47,040 bases of DNA from Turicibacter sp. (GCA_009787345.1 WRGF01000214.1:1-47040), one strand, 5' to 3'. Positions 17,887-26,346 are shown, counted from the stretch's first letter. A program made the numbers and translations. The notes: a model not told the origin generated them from the letters alone.

Positions 17887-18816
17887 TCAGGCAGCAGCGC
17901 TTTTTGGCTGCCTGGCTATTAGCGTTTTCAGTGCCTTGATTTCTTTCAATGACTTTAGGGCAACAGCTATCAGGTCGACGGGACGTACCGTCAAGACGCA
18001 GTCTAGGCCCACCTTAACATGGTTACCTGTAAAATCGCTTTTCAAATCGAAGCTATGATGCCTGACTTTTTTAAACCGGCGTCGCAAAATGGCGTGGATG
18101 CCGGACTCAATTCCCCAAAGCAATCCCATTAGCTGCGCGTTGTAATCCGGGGAATCGATGCTATAATCCATCCTGAAACGGGCCTTTTTTATTTTAATGA
18201 CTTTAAGGACCCGGTACAGGAGTGGCTTGCCCTCGGCATAAATTTCTAGGTAACCATAAAGGCGCTCCCGCAGTTTCGTCAGCGACCCCAGTGGCTTGAA
18301 TGGATTGAATGCCTTTGGAGCAGGAAATTTACAGGCCATCGAGGCCTTAAGCCTAGGCGCTTTGACTGTTTTTAACATCCGTAATGGACGGGGTGCCCTT
18401 GGGGCTTTCCAGGCTTTGAATAGTTGTCTCCTGAGGGTTATGCCTTCTTCATTTGATGGGAGTTCCTGAGATGACAAGATATTTTCGACCAGGGGTTGGG
18501 CGGGGGATTTTTCAATAGGAGTCCCTGCTATCCCAGGGGGGGGCTCCATACTTTGGGCGGATTCCTTTTTAATGGGCGCTTCCTTGGACTGGGCAGGGCT
18601 AGCATTTTCACCCGAGGAAGCATCAGTGGCATTTTTAGAAAAAAAATCAAGGCTATAGCGGTATTTAAGGAATAAAAACCTGCCTTCAGCGAATTTTTCC
18701 CCGTTTTCCCAACGCACTTGTAATTTGGCGGGAACGAACAAGAGCAAGATAATTAGGCCCAGTATAATAAGGAGCAAAATCCCGAATATTTTCAATGTGA
18801 GGATTAACCATGCCAT
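17887..18816 (-). CDS. ytfI: DUF2953 membrane protein (YtfI-like)
   Basis: 309 residues. One long membrane helix at 5-28 is followed by VPAKLQVRWENGEKFAEGRFLFLKYRYSLDFF, the DUF2953 start. A low-complexity Pro/Ser/Glu-rich insert (~65-120) leads into a basic region (~125-190). The conserved C-terminal half includes YSIDSPDYNAQLMGLLWGIESG and LKSDFTGNHVKVGLDCVLTVRPVDLIAVALK. The protein probably lies at the membrane with a soluble tail. GGGGCG precedes the ATG. It pairs with ytfJ here and in Bacillus, where both belong to the sporulation gene set. Confidence 0.85.
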   Translation of the reverse strand: MAWLILTLKIFGILLLIILGLIILLLFVPAKLQVRWENGEKFAEGRFLFLKYRYSLDFFSKNATDASSGENASPAQSKEAPIKKESAQSMEPPPGIAGTPIEKSPAQPLVENILSSQELPSNEEGITLRRQLFKAWKAPRAPRPLRMLKTVKAPRLKASMACKFPAPKAFNPFKPLGSLTKLRERLYGYLEIYAEGKPLLYRVLKVIKIKKARFRMDYSIDSPDYNAQLMGLLWGIESGIHAILRRRFKKVRHHSFDLKSDFTGNHVKVGLDCVLTVRPVDLIAVALKSLKEIKALKTLIARQPKSAAA

Positions 18817-19262
18817 ATGCCCGCGCCCCTTTTTTCAATCTTCTTCCAGTATGGACGTTCAGAAGTCGTTTTATGCTAGTTTTTCCAATCTTTGTATAAA
18901 TTTTAGTATAAAACCCATCTCCGCCGCAAGCCTTAGTTGCCATCCTTTTGAAGTGGGATGTCACCCCTTCGGTAAGATTGTATAACTCCCCTTTCAAAAG
19001 AATGAAGCGAGGATATAAGAAATGATGAGCCTACTAAGGTTTTGACGAAAAAGTACAAGGCACCTACGGAATTGGCCGATGTGTCGCTGAATGTGCAGAA
19101 AGGCAGCATTCAGCGACACATCGGTAAAAACGGAGGCGACACCCGGCATGAAAACGCTACGCTTAGTGACTCTCTCTAAACCTTGACATTAACGGCTTAT
19201 CTTTTAGCGGTACCTTTAATCATTGATAAAAGTGCATCAAAAAGCCAATCCTTCTTTTTAGC
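18817..19262. other. 446-base gap between nrdE and ytfI
   Basis: No credible gene is seen. The region downstream of nrdE, where nrdF would normally follow, contains no recognisable NrdF sequence in any frame I read. It holds an 18-base-pair inverted repeat at 19076-19124. The part nearest ytfI has TAAAAT- and TATACT-like boxes that may form its promoter. Confidence 0.6.
19076..19124. repeat. perfect 18-base-pair inverted repeat, 13-base loop
   Basis: Arms 19076-19093 (starting CCGATGTGTCGCTG) and 19107-19124 are exact reverse complements. No T-run follows on either strand, so it is not a standard intrinsic terminator. It could be a processing site, a protein-binding site or a mobile-element end. 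Confidence 0.9.
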
Positions 19263-21335
19263 TTACACCGTACACGCAATGCAGTCGTCGACTGTCAGGT
19301 TACGGGTCCTTGTATAGTAAAGGCTCTTCAGTCCTTTGTTGTGGGCATAAATGTAATAACGTGCCAAATCGCGGGTTGAAATTTGGGAATCCACATACAA
19401 GATCGTAGAAATCCCTTGGTCAACATGCTGCTGGATTTCTGCTACTAAGTCTAAAATCTTGAATTGGTCCATATGGTACGCCGACTTGTAGAACCAGAAT
19501 GTTTCCCTTGAAAGGAATGGCATCGGGTAATAAGTCGTCGAGTTGGCATAGGTGCGTGATTCGATGGCTTCTACTGCTGGCATAATGGATGGGGTCGCAT
19601 TTTGGACATATCCGATACTTTGAGTCGGGGCGATGGCGAGCCTATATCCGTGCCAAAGCCCATGTTCCATTACTTTCCCTTTCAATTCCTTCCACTCCGT
19701 TGGACCTGGAATCTTAATGCCTTTGAAGAGCGCCTTTGCCTTTTCAAGCACCGGTGCAAAATCCCGCTGCTCGTATTTGTCAAAGTAGCTGCCATTGGCG
19801 TAATCTGATTCCTCGAACCCGACGAAGGAGCGGCCTTTTTCCTTGGCGATTTCCATACTGGCTTCCAGTGAGTAGAAGTTGATCATCATGAAAAAGGCTC
19901 TGGAAAATTCCTTGGCTTCCTCTGATTCAAATTGGATTTTGTTCTTGGCTAGGTAGCCGTGAAGGTTCATGGCACCTAGTCCGACGGAATGAAGCTCCTC
20001 GTTGGCTTTTTTCACCGACGGGGCATTTTGGATTTCCGTCATATCAGAAACCGCAGTCAGCGCCCGCATCCCTGTGTGGACTGCTTTTTGGATTTCCTTC
20101 GTTTCCATGACGTTGACAATGTTCAGCGAACCGAGGTTGCAGCTGATGTCCCGCTTGATGATGTCCTCTTGCCCGTAGTCAGTAATGACCGAAGTTTCCT
20201 GCTGTTGGAAAATTTCCGTACACAGGTTGGACATTTTCACCTGTCCGCTTAAAGCGTGCTGGGCGTTGGCATTGTCTTTATACATAATGTATGGGTAGCC
20301 CGACTCTAATTGGGTCGCTGCTATTTTTACTAATAATTCCCTGGCGGAATGCTTTTTCTTTATCACATCGGAATGACTCAGTAATTGGTCGTACATCTCA
20401 TCCATGTCCATGTCATCCAAGTGCTTTCCAAAGGCTTGATACACCGTATGGGGGGCGAACAAGTAGAAGTCCTCATTATTTTTGGCAAGCTCAAAGAATT
20501 TATCCGGGACAATCAAGCCGATGGACAGGGACTGGATCCGGGATTTTTCATCCACGTTGATTTTTTTCGTGTCCAGGAACTCAATGACGTCCCAGTGGAA
20601 AATGTTCAGGTAAGCGGCTCCGGCCCCTTTTCGCTGCCCTAATTGGTTGGCATAGGAGAAGGAATCCTCAAGAAGCTTCATGACGGGCACGACCCCACTG
20701 GCGGCATTCTCGATTTTCTTGATGGCCTCCCCCCTTGCCCGGATCTTGGAAAGGTTCAGGGCCACGCCGCCACCGATTTTTGATAGCTGAAGGGCCGTGT
20801 TGATGTTGAAGCCGATGGAGTTTAAGCTGTCATCGATTTCAAGCAAGAAGCAGGACACCATCTCACCGCGCCGGGCGCGCCCTGCATTAAGGAAGGTCGG
20901 CGTTGCCGGCTGATAGTTTTGCTTCATCATCTGGTCGGTGATGTCCATAGCTACCTGGACATTTTTGCTTGCCAGGTAAAGGGCGGTCATGACAACCCGG
21001 TCCTCGTAGCTTTCAACGTATTCCTTGCCATCATCGGATTTCAAGGCGTAATCCTTATAAAACTTGGAACCAGCCATGTAGGACTGGAATTTGAAGCCAA
21101 TGCTTTTGGCATGGTCATAAACCTGTTGGATGTCCTCAACCTTGTAATCCTTCAAAACGTCGTAATAAAACTCCTGGTCGACCATATAATCCAACCGTTC
21201 TTTTAAGGAACCAAATTTCTTGGTCTTAACAGCCGTCTCTCCCAAGAAAACCGACAAAGCTTCCCTGTCCTTCTCTAATTGAAAGAAACCATCTTTTTGC
21301 TTCATGATTTCATTATTTAATTCGATGTGCTTCAC
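19263..21335 (-). CDS. nrdE: class Ib ribonucleoside-diphosphate reductase alpha subunit
   Basis: 690 residues from a GTG at 21335, nine bases after AAAGGGG and overlapping the end of nrdI by 23 bases. NrdE reduces NDPs to dNDPs, using a radical generated in NrdF. The fold is complete: TPTFLNAGRARRGEMVSCFLLEIDDS with the first active-site cysteine, CNLGSLNIVNVM, NEELHSVGLGAMNLHGYL, SIGYVQNATPSIMPAVEAIESRTY, and a C-terminal CIACTV with the shuttle cysteines. There is no N-terminal ATP cone, as expected for class Ib. The gene for its partner NrdF is not in the window, although it usually follows directly. Confidence 0.96.
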   Translation of the reverse strand: MKHIELNNEIMKQKDGFFQLEKDREALSVFLGETAVKTKKFGSLKERLDYMVDQEFYYDVLKDYKVEDIQQVYDHAKSIGFKFQSYMAGSKFYKDYALKSDDGKEYVESYEDRVVMTALYLASKNVQVAMDITDQMMKQNYQPATPTFLNAGRARRGEMVSCFLLEIDDSLNSIGFNINTALQLSKIGGGVALNLSKIRARGEAIKKIENAASGVVPVMKLLEDSFSYANQLGQRKGAGAAYLNIFHWDVIEFLDTKKINVDEKSRIQSLSIGLIVPDKFFELAKNNEDFYLFAPHTVYQAFGKHLDDMDMDEMYDQLLSHSDVIKKKHSARELLVKIAATQLESGYPYIMYKDNANAQHALSGQVKMSNLCTEIFQQQETSVITDYGQEDIIKRDISCNLGSLNIVNVMETKEIQKAVHTGMRALTAVSDMTEIQNAPSVKKANEELHSVGLGAMNLHGYLAKNKIQFESEEAKEFSRAFFMMINFYSLEASMEIAKEKGRSFVGFEESDYANGSYFDKYEQRDFAPVLEKAKALFKGIKIPGPTEWKELKGKVMEHGLWHGYRLAIAPTQSIGYVQNATPSIMPAVEAIESRTYANSTTYYPMPFLSRETFWFYKSAYHMDQFKILDLVAEIQQHVDQGISTILYVDSQISTRDLARYYIYAHNKGLKSLYYTRTRNLTVDDCIACTV

Positions 21336-21681
21336 GCTCTTCAACCCCTTTCTTGAAACGTTCCCTATCCGAGGGCAAGCCTGCAAATTCGAACTTGTGG
21401 ATGATGGGGACGCCGTACTCATCGGCAATGGCATCAGCTGCCAGCCCATAGTACTTGCCAAAATTACGGTTGCCGCTCGTCGCGACCCCCCGCAGGTTTG
21501 ACCCATTGCTCTCTAAAAATTTCTTCGTGGAATCTGGGACAAGACCGAGCCCGGTCGTATAGGTGACCAAAATATAAGGCTCACCAACCATTAGGCCATC
21601 TTGGATGCGGATGCTTGGGTAATCCAACTTATTGATAAATCGGCCCACATTTCCGGTTAAGGTGTCGTAAACGATCAGCAT
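21313..21681 (-). CDS. nrdI: NrdI flavodoxin-like protein
   Basis: 122 residues. NrdI supplies the oxidant that assembles the di-manganese tyrosyl radical of NrdF. The sequence shows YDTLTGNVGRFI at the FMN phosphate loop, LVTYTTGLGLVPDSTKKFL, and GVATSGNRNFGKYYGLAADAIADEYGVPIIHKFEFAGLPSD, all typical. GGAGGG precedes the ATG. It is first in an nrdI-nrdE operon with a probable promoter at 21877-21905 and a DnaA-box cluster further upstream. Confidence 0.95.
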   Translation of the reverse strand: MLIVYDTLTGNVGRFINKLDYPSIRIQDGLMVGEPYILVTYTTGLGLVPDSTKKFLESNGSNLRGVATSGNRNFGKYYGLAADAIADEYGVPIIHKFEFAGLPSDRERFKKGVEEREAHRIK

Positions 21682-21876
21682 GCTTTCCCTCCACAGTCAA
21701 ATACCATAACAAAAACGCCAGAGCCTTTGCTGCCTGTTTTCGGATGACCCAAAAACCAAGCAGTTGCCCAAATACCCAGCGTCATTTCTTTTATCTCTTT
21801 TTACCATCTATCAAAATCCGTCGCAGCATGGAAGTATTTTAATGAAAAGACGAACGTTGAAAAATTATGTAGCTTA

Positions 21877-21905
21877 AGCATACCAAAAAACCCGTTATCC
21901 GTCAA
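21877..21905 (-). promoter_or_regulatory. probable promoter of nrdI-nrdE
   Basis: Minus-strand -35 TTGACG (21900-21905), a 17-base spacer and -10 TATGCT (21877-21882). The leader to nrdI would be about 190 bases. Confidence 0.5.
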
Positions 21906-21968
21906 ACGGCTTGCATCTGCTGAAACCCCTTTATTTGCAAGGCTAAACTGTTAATGAAAGACCTGAAG

Positions 21969-22073
21969 TTATCCCCCTTTCTTGTGGATAACTCCAAAAA
22001 AGCCACGTATCTCCCCTTTCATTATCCACAGCATTCCGGGCAATTTGGCAACGCACTGCGCAATTGTGGAAAA
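21969..22073. promoter_or_regulatory. DnaA-box cluster upstream of nrdI
   Basis: Two perfect TTATCCACA boxes lie at 21983-21991 (minus) and 22022-22030 (plus). A TTTTCCACA at 22065-22073 (minus) fits the wider consensus TTWTNCACA. A weaker TTATCCCCC is at 21969-21977. The three good boxes start 39 and 43 bases apart, close to four helical turns each. Confidence 0.7.
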
Positions 22074-22219
22074 AGAAAAAAATTATGTTTTTTTGGAGAA
22101 ATTTCATTCGACATTGATTTTGGTGGCCGGCACTATTTATTCGACAGGAAACTTTGTCACTTCCTGTATGAGCAGGTAAAAATCCCCAACTTTGCTTTTG
22201 GTTGTTTTTCCCAAATAAA

Positions 22220-22256
22220 TGGAGCAAACCGGAGTGGTTTCCTCCGGTTTGCTCCA
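22220..22256 (-). terminator. terminator of the lia operon
   Basis: A 15-pair stem built on GGAGCAAACCGGAG with a seven-base loop lies 9 bases after the liaR stop. The T-run on the minus strand is weak. Confidence 0.7.
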
Positions 22257-22265
22257 TTTGTCATC

Positions 22266-22898
22266 TCATTTGGTCAGGTCGTGCCTGAAGGCGTAAATAA
22301 CCGCTTGGGTCCGGTCGCTGACGTCAAGCTTCGCTAAGATGTTGCTGACATGGGTTTTGACTGTTTTTAAAGCGATGAAGAGCTCATCCGCAATTTCCTG
22401 GTTGGATTTTCCCTGGGCAATCAGGAGCAAAATTTCAAATTCACGTTCCGTCAAGTCATCATGCAGCATGGGGCGGTCCTTGCTTCGCATCTTCGTCATC
22501 ATCATGCCGGCCGCTTTGGGCTCTAGCACAGATTCCCCATGATGGGTGGCCCGGATGGCATCGGCGATGTTGCTGGCACGGGAAGTTTTCAGCAAATAGC
22601 TGGTCGCCCCCGCCTCAATGACCGGGTAAAGCTTTTCGTCGTCCAAAAAGCTGGTGACAATGATGATTTTCGCTTCGGGCCACTGGTTGATTAATTGCCT
22701 GGTGGCTTCCACGCCGTCCATGACGTCCATGACCAAATCCATGAGCACGATGTCCGGACGCAGTTTAAGGGCCTTCTCTACCCCTACTTTGCCATTTTCC
22801 GCTTCCCCCACCACATCGATGTCCGGTTGGGTGGATAAATAGGTGCTGACCCCCATGCGCACCATTTCGTGATCGTCAACTAATAATACCCTAATCAT
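22266..22898 (-). CDS. liaR: response regulator LiaR/VraR type (NarL family)
   Basis: 210 residues. The receiver domain (1-~120) has the acidic pocket at Asp8-Asp9, the phosphoacceptor Asp54 in VLMDLVM, a Thr/Ser at TSF and the conserved Lys in YLLKT. The C-terminal LuxR-type helix-turn-helix reads [25 protein letters not shown] then [17 protein letters not shown]. LiaR activates the envelope-stress response after phosphorylation by LiaS. Its start overlaps liaS by 8 bases. No LiaR target box was identified with confidence. Confidence 0.93.
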   Translation of the reverse strand: MIRVLLVDDHEMVRMGVSTYLSTQPDIDVVGEAENGKVGVEKALKLRPDIVLMDLVMDVMDGVEATRQLINQWPEAKIIIVTSFLDDEKLYPVIEAGATSYLLKTSRASNIADAIRATHHGESVLEPKAAGMMMTKMRSKDRPMLHDDLTEREFEILLLIAQGKSNQEIADELFIALKTVKTHVSNILAKLDVSDRTQAVIYAFRHDLTK

Positions 22899-23901
22899 GG
22901 CTAACCTCCTTTATGGGAACTTTGACTTCCACCTGCGTCCCTTTGCCAGGCGCTGAAATAATCTTGAGGCTGCCCCCGATTTCCGTCGTCCGCTCGTGCA
23001 TGGAACCGAGGCCGTAAGAGCCGGCTTTTCGTTGCACCGGGTCAAATCCAACCCCATTATCTATAATGCGCAGAAGTGCTAACGACTCGACTTTTCGGAA
23101 ACGGACTTCCAGCTTGGTCGCCTTCGAATGGCGAAGGGTATTGGAAATGGCCTCTTGTAAAATCCTGAATAAGTGGTCCTCGACGCCATGTTCCAGCCCT
23201 AAAGGGTCGAGGTGCCAACTGATTTCCATGGACTGCTTGGCAGACAGCTCCGTCAACAGCTCTTCGATGCCCTTGACCAATTTTTTGCCTTCTAGCTGGA
23301 CCGGCCGCAAATGCAGGAGGAGGGCACGCATTTCGCCCTGGGCCTGGACAGCCATCTCCTCGACGGCGCCCAGCTGTTTTTTCATGGGAAATTCAGCCGG
23401 CGTGCTTTCATGGATGGCCGAAGACATCATGGAAATAGCAAAAAGTTGCTGGCTAACGGAGTCATGAAGCTCCCTTGCCAACCGGTTTCGTTCCTGGAAG
23501 ATGGCTTTTTCCAGCAATTCCTGTTCCCGCCCGGCACGTTCATTGGTGTGCTTTTGGATGGTCTGGGTCTGCTCGTCAAGCAACCGGGCCACTTCCTGAT
23601 AATTTTCCTTGAACTTTTTATAGTCTGCGATGCTTGCATGGAGCCCATAGCCCACGTTCAAACGCTTCAGTTGCCCAAGGGCGTCCGTCATGTAATGGGT
23701 TACCTTGCGAACCTGATAGTCCCGCATCAAGCCCACGATAGCCCCTAGCATCAACCCAAAGCCCAAAGCAATGGGACCAAGGGGCATCCCACCAAGCACT
23801 GGGACTAAAAACAGGTCGCCAAGAGAAAGCGACGTATAATAGCCGAGTAGGATGAGGGTCGCCAAAATCGATACGATTGCCGTAAACACCGTGTACCTCA
23901 T
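22891..23901 (-). CDS. liaS: sensor histidine kinase LiaS/VraS type
   Basis: 336 residues. Two membrane helices (about 7-25 and 42-60) flank a very short extracellular loop, the mark of intramembrane-sensing kinases. A coiled linker leads to the HisKA_3 dimerisation helix with His146 in [15 protein letters not shown]. The ATPase domain has the N box ([14 protein letters not shown]), DNGVGFD and [12 protein letters not shown]. It detects cell-envelope damage together with LiaF. It overlaps liaF by 4 bases and liaR by 8, indicating coupled translation. Confidence 0.93.
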   Translation of the reverse strand: MRYTVFTAIVSILATLILLGYYTSLSLGDLFLVPVLGGMPLGPIALGFGLMLGAIVGLMRDYQVRKVTHYMTDALGQLKRLNVGYGLHASIADYKKFKENYQEVARLLDEQTQTIQKHTNERAGREQELLEKAIFQERNRLARELHDSVSQQLFAISMMSSAIHESTPAEFPMKKQLGAVEEMAVQAQGEMRALLLHLRPVQLEGKKLVKGIEELLTELSAKQSMEISWHLDPLGLEHGVEDHLFRILQEAISNTLRHSKATKLEVRFRKVESLALLRIIDNGVGFDPVQRKAGSYGLGSMHERTTEIGGSLKIISAPGKGTQVEVKVPIKEVSHD

Positions 23902-24635
23902 ATGTTCTTCACCTCGATGTCCCCGATGAGGGTGCTGGCGATGATACGGATTTTTCGGCTGGCAACCTGGTAATCCTTGGAACGGTATTTTTGGGTAGAG
24001 TTAAAAAAGCGGTCGCCATGGTCCAGGATGTGAAGGCGCCCAATCAAAGTGGATGTCTGGACGGAAAGCTCCACGTCATAAGGGATGGACAACTGGATTT
24101 TTCCTACCATCCCCCGAATCATAATCACCGTTTCGCCTTCGGGAATCAGGGTGCTTGATAGGTCGATGGACACGTCCCCCATGCCAAACTGGAAATCCAT
24201 GTCGTCCAAATCGTAGATGGCATCGGGGCTTTTCAGCTGGCCGATAATGAAATTCTTGAACATGGGCTCTGTGCGGACGAATTCCCGCTGGTTTTGAAAA
24301 TGCCTGGCCTCCACTTTAAGGGATGTTTCTGCCGTCCCCATCACCAAATGGTAGCCGATGTAAATGATGATGGCAATGAACACCCATTGGATGGCAACCA
24401 TGCTGAATAAGGTAAAGGACAGGCCAAGGGCCCCCATCAAAAAAAGGATGTTCCCAAAGACGAACTTGCTTCTTTGCCTAAGCCCTGCACCAAAAACAAT
24501 GAAAAAGGCCGGGACCAAAAGATTGATGACCGTAAAGCCCCGCTGATGGAAATCATAGAGCAGCCCCAGGCCGAAAATAATGGCCAGCAGACCAAAAGCT
24601 TCGGTTTTCGTCTGGCGCCTTTTAAGCATTTTCAT
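23898..24635 (-). CDS. liaF: LiaF-type negative regulator of the Lia system
   Basis: 245 residues. The N-terminal half has four membrane helices (about 14-30, 34-49, 57-72 and 76-95). The cytoplasmic C-terminal domain has the beta-repeat DUF2154 sequence: SPDAIYDLDDMDFQFGMGDVSIDLS, TVIMIRGMVGKIQLSIPYDVELSVQTSTLIGRL and the closing [15 protein letters not shown]. In B. subtilis LiaF holds LiaS in check. GGAAGG lies before the ATG at 24635. It overlaps the small upstream gene by 14 bases. Confidence 0.92.
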   Translation of the reverse strand: MKMLKRRQTKTEAFGLLAIIFGLGLLYDFHQRGFTVINLLVPAFFIVFGAGLRQRSKFVFGNILFLMGALGLSFTLFSMVAIQWVFIAIIIYIGYHLVMGTAETSLKVEARHFQNQREFVRTEPMFKNFIIGQLKSPDAIYDLDDMDFQFGMGDVSIDLSSTLIPEGETVIMIRGMVGKIQLSIPYDVELSVQTSTLIGRLHILDHGDRFFNSTQKYRSKDYQVASRKIRIIASTLIGDIEVKNI

Positions 24636-24861
24636 GTCGGACTTCCTTCCAGCTCACATCGATGATGTCTTTTTTTTTCACCCGATTTTCCCTTGAAGCA
24701 GGTTTCGGTGTTTCCGGAATGTCCGTGGTTTGATACAACGACGAAGACGGTTTTTTTCGAAAAATCAAATATATAAGGGCCGCACCCAAGAAAAACGGGG
24801 CGAACGTCGTTAATAAAACACTGGCAACAATCACAGCTAATAAGATAAGCAAACGGTTCAT
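24622..24861 (-). CDS. small membrane protein, first gene of the lia operon
   Basis: 79 residues with GGGAGG before the ATG. Two closely spaced hydrophobic segments (3-18 and 20-34) are followed by a charged tail (about 36-79) with KKKDIIDVSW. I do not recognise the family. Its position before and overlapping liaF suggests a role in Lia sensing or envelope protection, comparable in place but not in sequence to LiaI of Bacillus. Confidence 0.8.
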   Translation of the reverse strand: MNRLLILLAVIVASVLLTTFAPFFLGAALIYLIFRKKPSSSLYQTTDIPETPKPASRENRVKKKDIIDVSWKEVRHENA

Positions 24862-24898
24862 TTTAAAAACCTCCCTCTATTCCAGTCTTGATACTACT

Positions 24899-24927
24899 AT
24901 TATATTCCTTTTCAGACAATTTACCAA
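24899..24927 (-). promoter_or_regulatory. promoter of the lia operon
   Basis: Minus-strand -35 TTGGTA (24922-24927), a 17-base spacer and a perfect -10 TATAAT (24899-24904), 38 bases before the first gene. Confidence 0.65.
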
Positions 24928-25074
24928 CCTTCAAGGGGAGGAAGTTGACTAGGGCTAAAGTCTTAGAGGCAATTAAAGCAGATACCCCTTCGGCTACAAC
25001 AAGTTTTTTAGAAGTGCTGGCATCAATGGCCTTTTCTCCCCATTCCTTTCTGTTTATTTTTTCATTTTTGGGGA

Positions 25075-25098
25075 AATATAAAAAGGCCTCTCGGCCTT
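25075..25098 (-). terminator. terminator overlapping a stop codon
   Basis: On the minus strand AAGGCC-GAGA-GGCCTT is followed by TTTAT. The first arm includes part of the TAA stop of the 91-residue membrane protein gene. Confidence 0.75.
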
Positions 25099-25372
25099 AA
25101 TCCATCGTAATCCTTGAAACGTATTGGGTGCGGTAAATTTGGTAAAGTGCGCCTAATGCCAGCAGCCCGTTGACGAAAGTGCCTACTTGAAGGAATGTGT
25201 TGACGAGGAGGAGCCCACCGACTGCCCAGGCGATTTTTCCGCCCAGGGATGGGGAGCCCATGAATTTTTTGTAGCAATAGATGCCGCCCAAAATCCCCGC
25301 TAAAGGACCGAAGGCTGTCATTGCCAATAACACTAAAATTGCGATTCCTACCATGCTTAATACTTTTTTCAT
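25097..25372 (-). CDS. small hydrophobic membrane protein
   Basis: 91 residues from the ATG at 25372, preceded by GAGGTGG; the longer frame upstream is not coding. There are three hydrophobic stretches (about 6-22, 23-37 and 46-80), rich in Gly and Leu, with a short polar C-terminus. Family not recognised. A TATAAT lies upstream on the minus strand near 25420. It stands just before the lia operon and could be a Lia target, but no operator supports this. Confidence 0.75.
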   Translation of the reverse strand: MKKVLSMVGIAILVLLAMTAFGPLAGILGGIYCYKKFMGSPSLGGKIAWAVGGLLLVNTFLQVGTFVNGLLALGALYQIYRTQYVSRITMD

Positions 25373-25557
25373 AATTGCCACCTCTATTGGTTTGATTTGT
25401 TTGATACCCTTATTATACGTGTTGCCCCGACATTTGGCGACGTGCCTTGGATGGAAGCCGCCTAGGACTTTGGATGTATGCTGATACGGTACATTCCTGG
25501 AAATGTAAGTGTTTAGCAAATTTACATATGAAATATTATGAAAGTTTTGTAAAGCCC

Positions 25558-25586
25558 TTGCATTTCGGTTCGGTGATTGATATAAT
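25558..25586 (+). promoter_or_regulatory. promoter of the PTS IIA-IIB genes
   Basis: -35 TTGCAT (25558-25563), a 17-base spacer and a perfect -10 TATAAT (25581-25586). The -35 and its flank (CCCTTGCATT) are the same as in the IIC promoter at 28506-28534. Confidence 0.8.
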
Positions 25587-25633
25587 AGGATTATCATAAA
25601 AGATGAAAAGTATAGACAAATGGAGGAATTGAC

Positions 25634-25939
25634 ATGGAAGGTATGGAAATGATCAGCTTTCAAATCATCTCGGCTGTAGGGACTGCCAAGAGTATGTATA
25701 TCGAAGCCATCCAAGAGGCCAAAAAAGGCAACTTCGAAGCGGCTGAAAACTTAATGAAAGAGGGAGCAGCTGTCTACCTTGATGGACATAAAGCCCACTC
25801 ATCCCTGATCCAAAAAGAAGCAAGCGGTGAGCAAATCACGTTCAGCCTCTTATTGATGCATGCCGAGGATCAATTAATGAATGCCGAAACAACAAAAATC
25901 ATGGCTCAGGAAATCATCGAGTTATACCGCAATAAATAA
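25634..25939 (+). CDS. PTS lactose/cellobiose-family EIIA
   Basis: 101 residues, the normal size of a trimeric LacF/CelA-type EIIA. It receives phosphate from HPr and passes it to EIIB. The phosphoacceptor is His76 in LLMHAEDQLMNAE; the buried Asp of the family is Asp79 or Asp50. GGAGGAA precedes the ATG. The EIIB gene follows 27 bases later. Sequence suggests the cellobiose/chitobiose branch rather than lactose; the nearby GH4 enzyme fits beta-glucosides. Confidence 0.93.
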   Translation: MEGMEMISFQIISAVGTAKSMYIEAIQEAKKGNFEAAENLMKEGAAVYLDGHKAHSSLIQKEASGEQITFSLLLMHAEDQLMNAETTKIMAQEIIELYRNK

Positions 25940-25966
25940 TCTCAAAAAACCAAAGGAGTGTTCCCT

Positions 25967-26275
25967 ATGAAAATCAAATTATTCTGTTCAGCAGGTATGT
26001 CAACTTCAATGTTAGCTAAAAAAATGCAAGACGAAGCAACTTCCCGTGGATTGGATTGCACGGTAGCAGCGTTCTCTGAAGCAACCATCGACGCAGAAAC
26101 AAACGACTGCGACGTAGCGCTTTTAGGCCCACAAGTCCGTTTCTTGCTAAGCAAAGCACAAGGCGTTTGCGGACCGAAAAATGTTCCAGTCGATGTTATC
26201 CCAATGCAAGATTACGGGATGATGAACGGGAAAAACGTGTTAGACAAAGCGTTAGCAATGGCTGCTAATAAATAG
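25967..26275 (+). CDS. PTS lactose/cellobiose-family EIIB
   Basis: 102 residues from the ATG at 25967, placed after AAAGGAG; an in-frame GTG at 25958 is too close to that site. The active cysteine is Cys7 in LFCSAGMSTSML, the classical phosphate loop of this family. Further matches are CDVALLGPQVRF and VDVIPMQDYGMMNG. It takes phosphate from the adjacent EIIA and gives it to the sugar during transport by EIIC, encoded 1.2 kb away on the other strand. Confidence 0.95.
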   Translation: MKIKLFCSAGMSTSMLAKKMQDEATSRGLDCTVAAFSEATIDAETNDCDVALLGPQVRFLLSKAQGVCGPKNVPVDVIPMQDYGMMNGKNVLDKALAMAANK

Positions 26276-26282
26276 TAAAATG

Positions 26283-26321
26283 AATGCCGTCCAGGGAAAC
26301 CACCTGGACGGCATTTTTTAG
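26283..26321 (+). terminator. terminator of the IIA-IIB operon
   Basis: A 13-pair perfect stem (AATGCCGTCCAGG and its complement) with a seven-base loop and a T-run. Confidence 0.95.
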
Positions 26322-26346
26322 GTTTAACTAAAGGTTTTGTAAACAT

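Larger units (their letters stand above)
21682..22265. other. 584-base regulatory gap upstream of nrdI
   Basis: No gene is seen; the open frames inside have no ribosome sites and no family features. It holds the nrdI promoter (21877-21905), the DnaA boxes (21983-22073) and, at the far end, the terminator of the lia operon (22220-22256). Confidence 0.7.

Noticed and set aside
18686-18997. 103-codon minus-strand frame overlapping the start of the DUF2953 gene
   Set aside because: No ribosome site and no recognisable family; the DUF2953 frame is clearly the gene.
21954-22337. 127-codon frame in the gap upstream of nrdI
   Set aside because: No ribosome site, crosses the lia terminator, and its sequence is explained by DnaA boxes and the hairpin.
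24888-25100. 70-codon plus-strand frame before the 91-residue membrane protein
   Set aside because: Starts in the lia promoter without a ribosome site and ends in a terminator hairpin.
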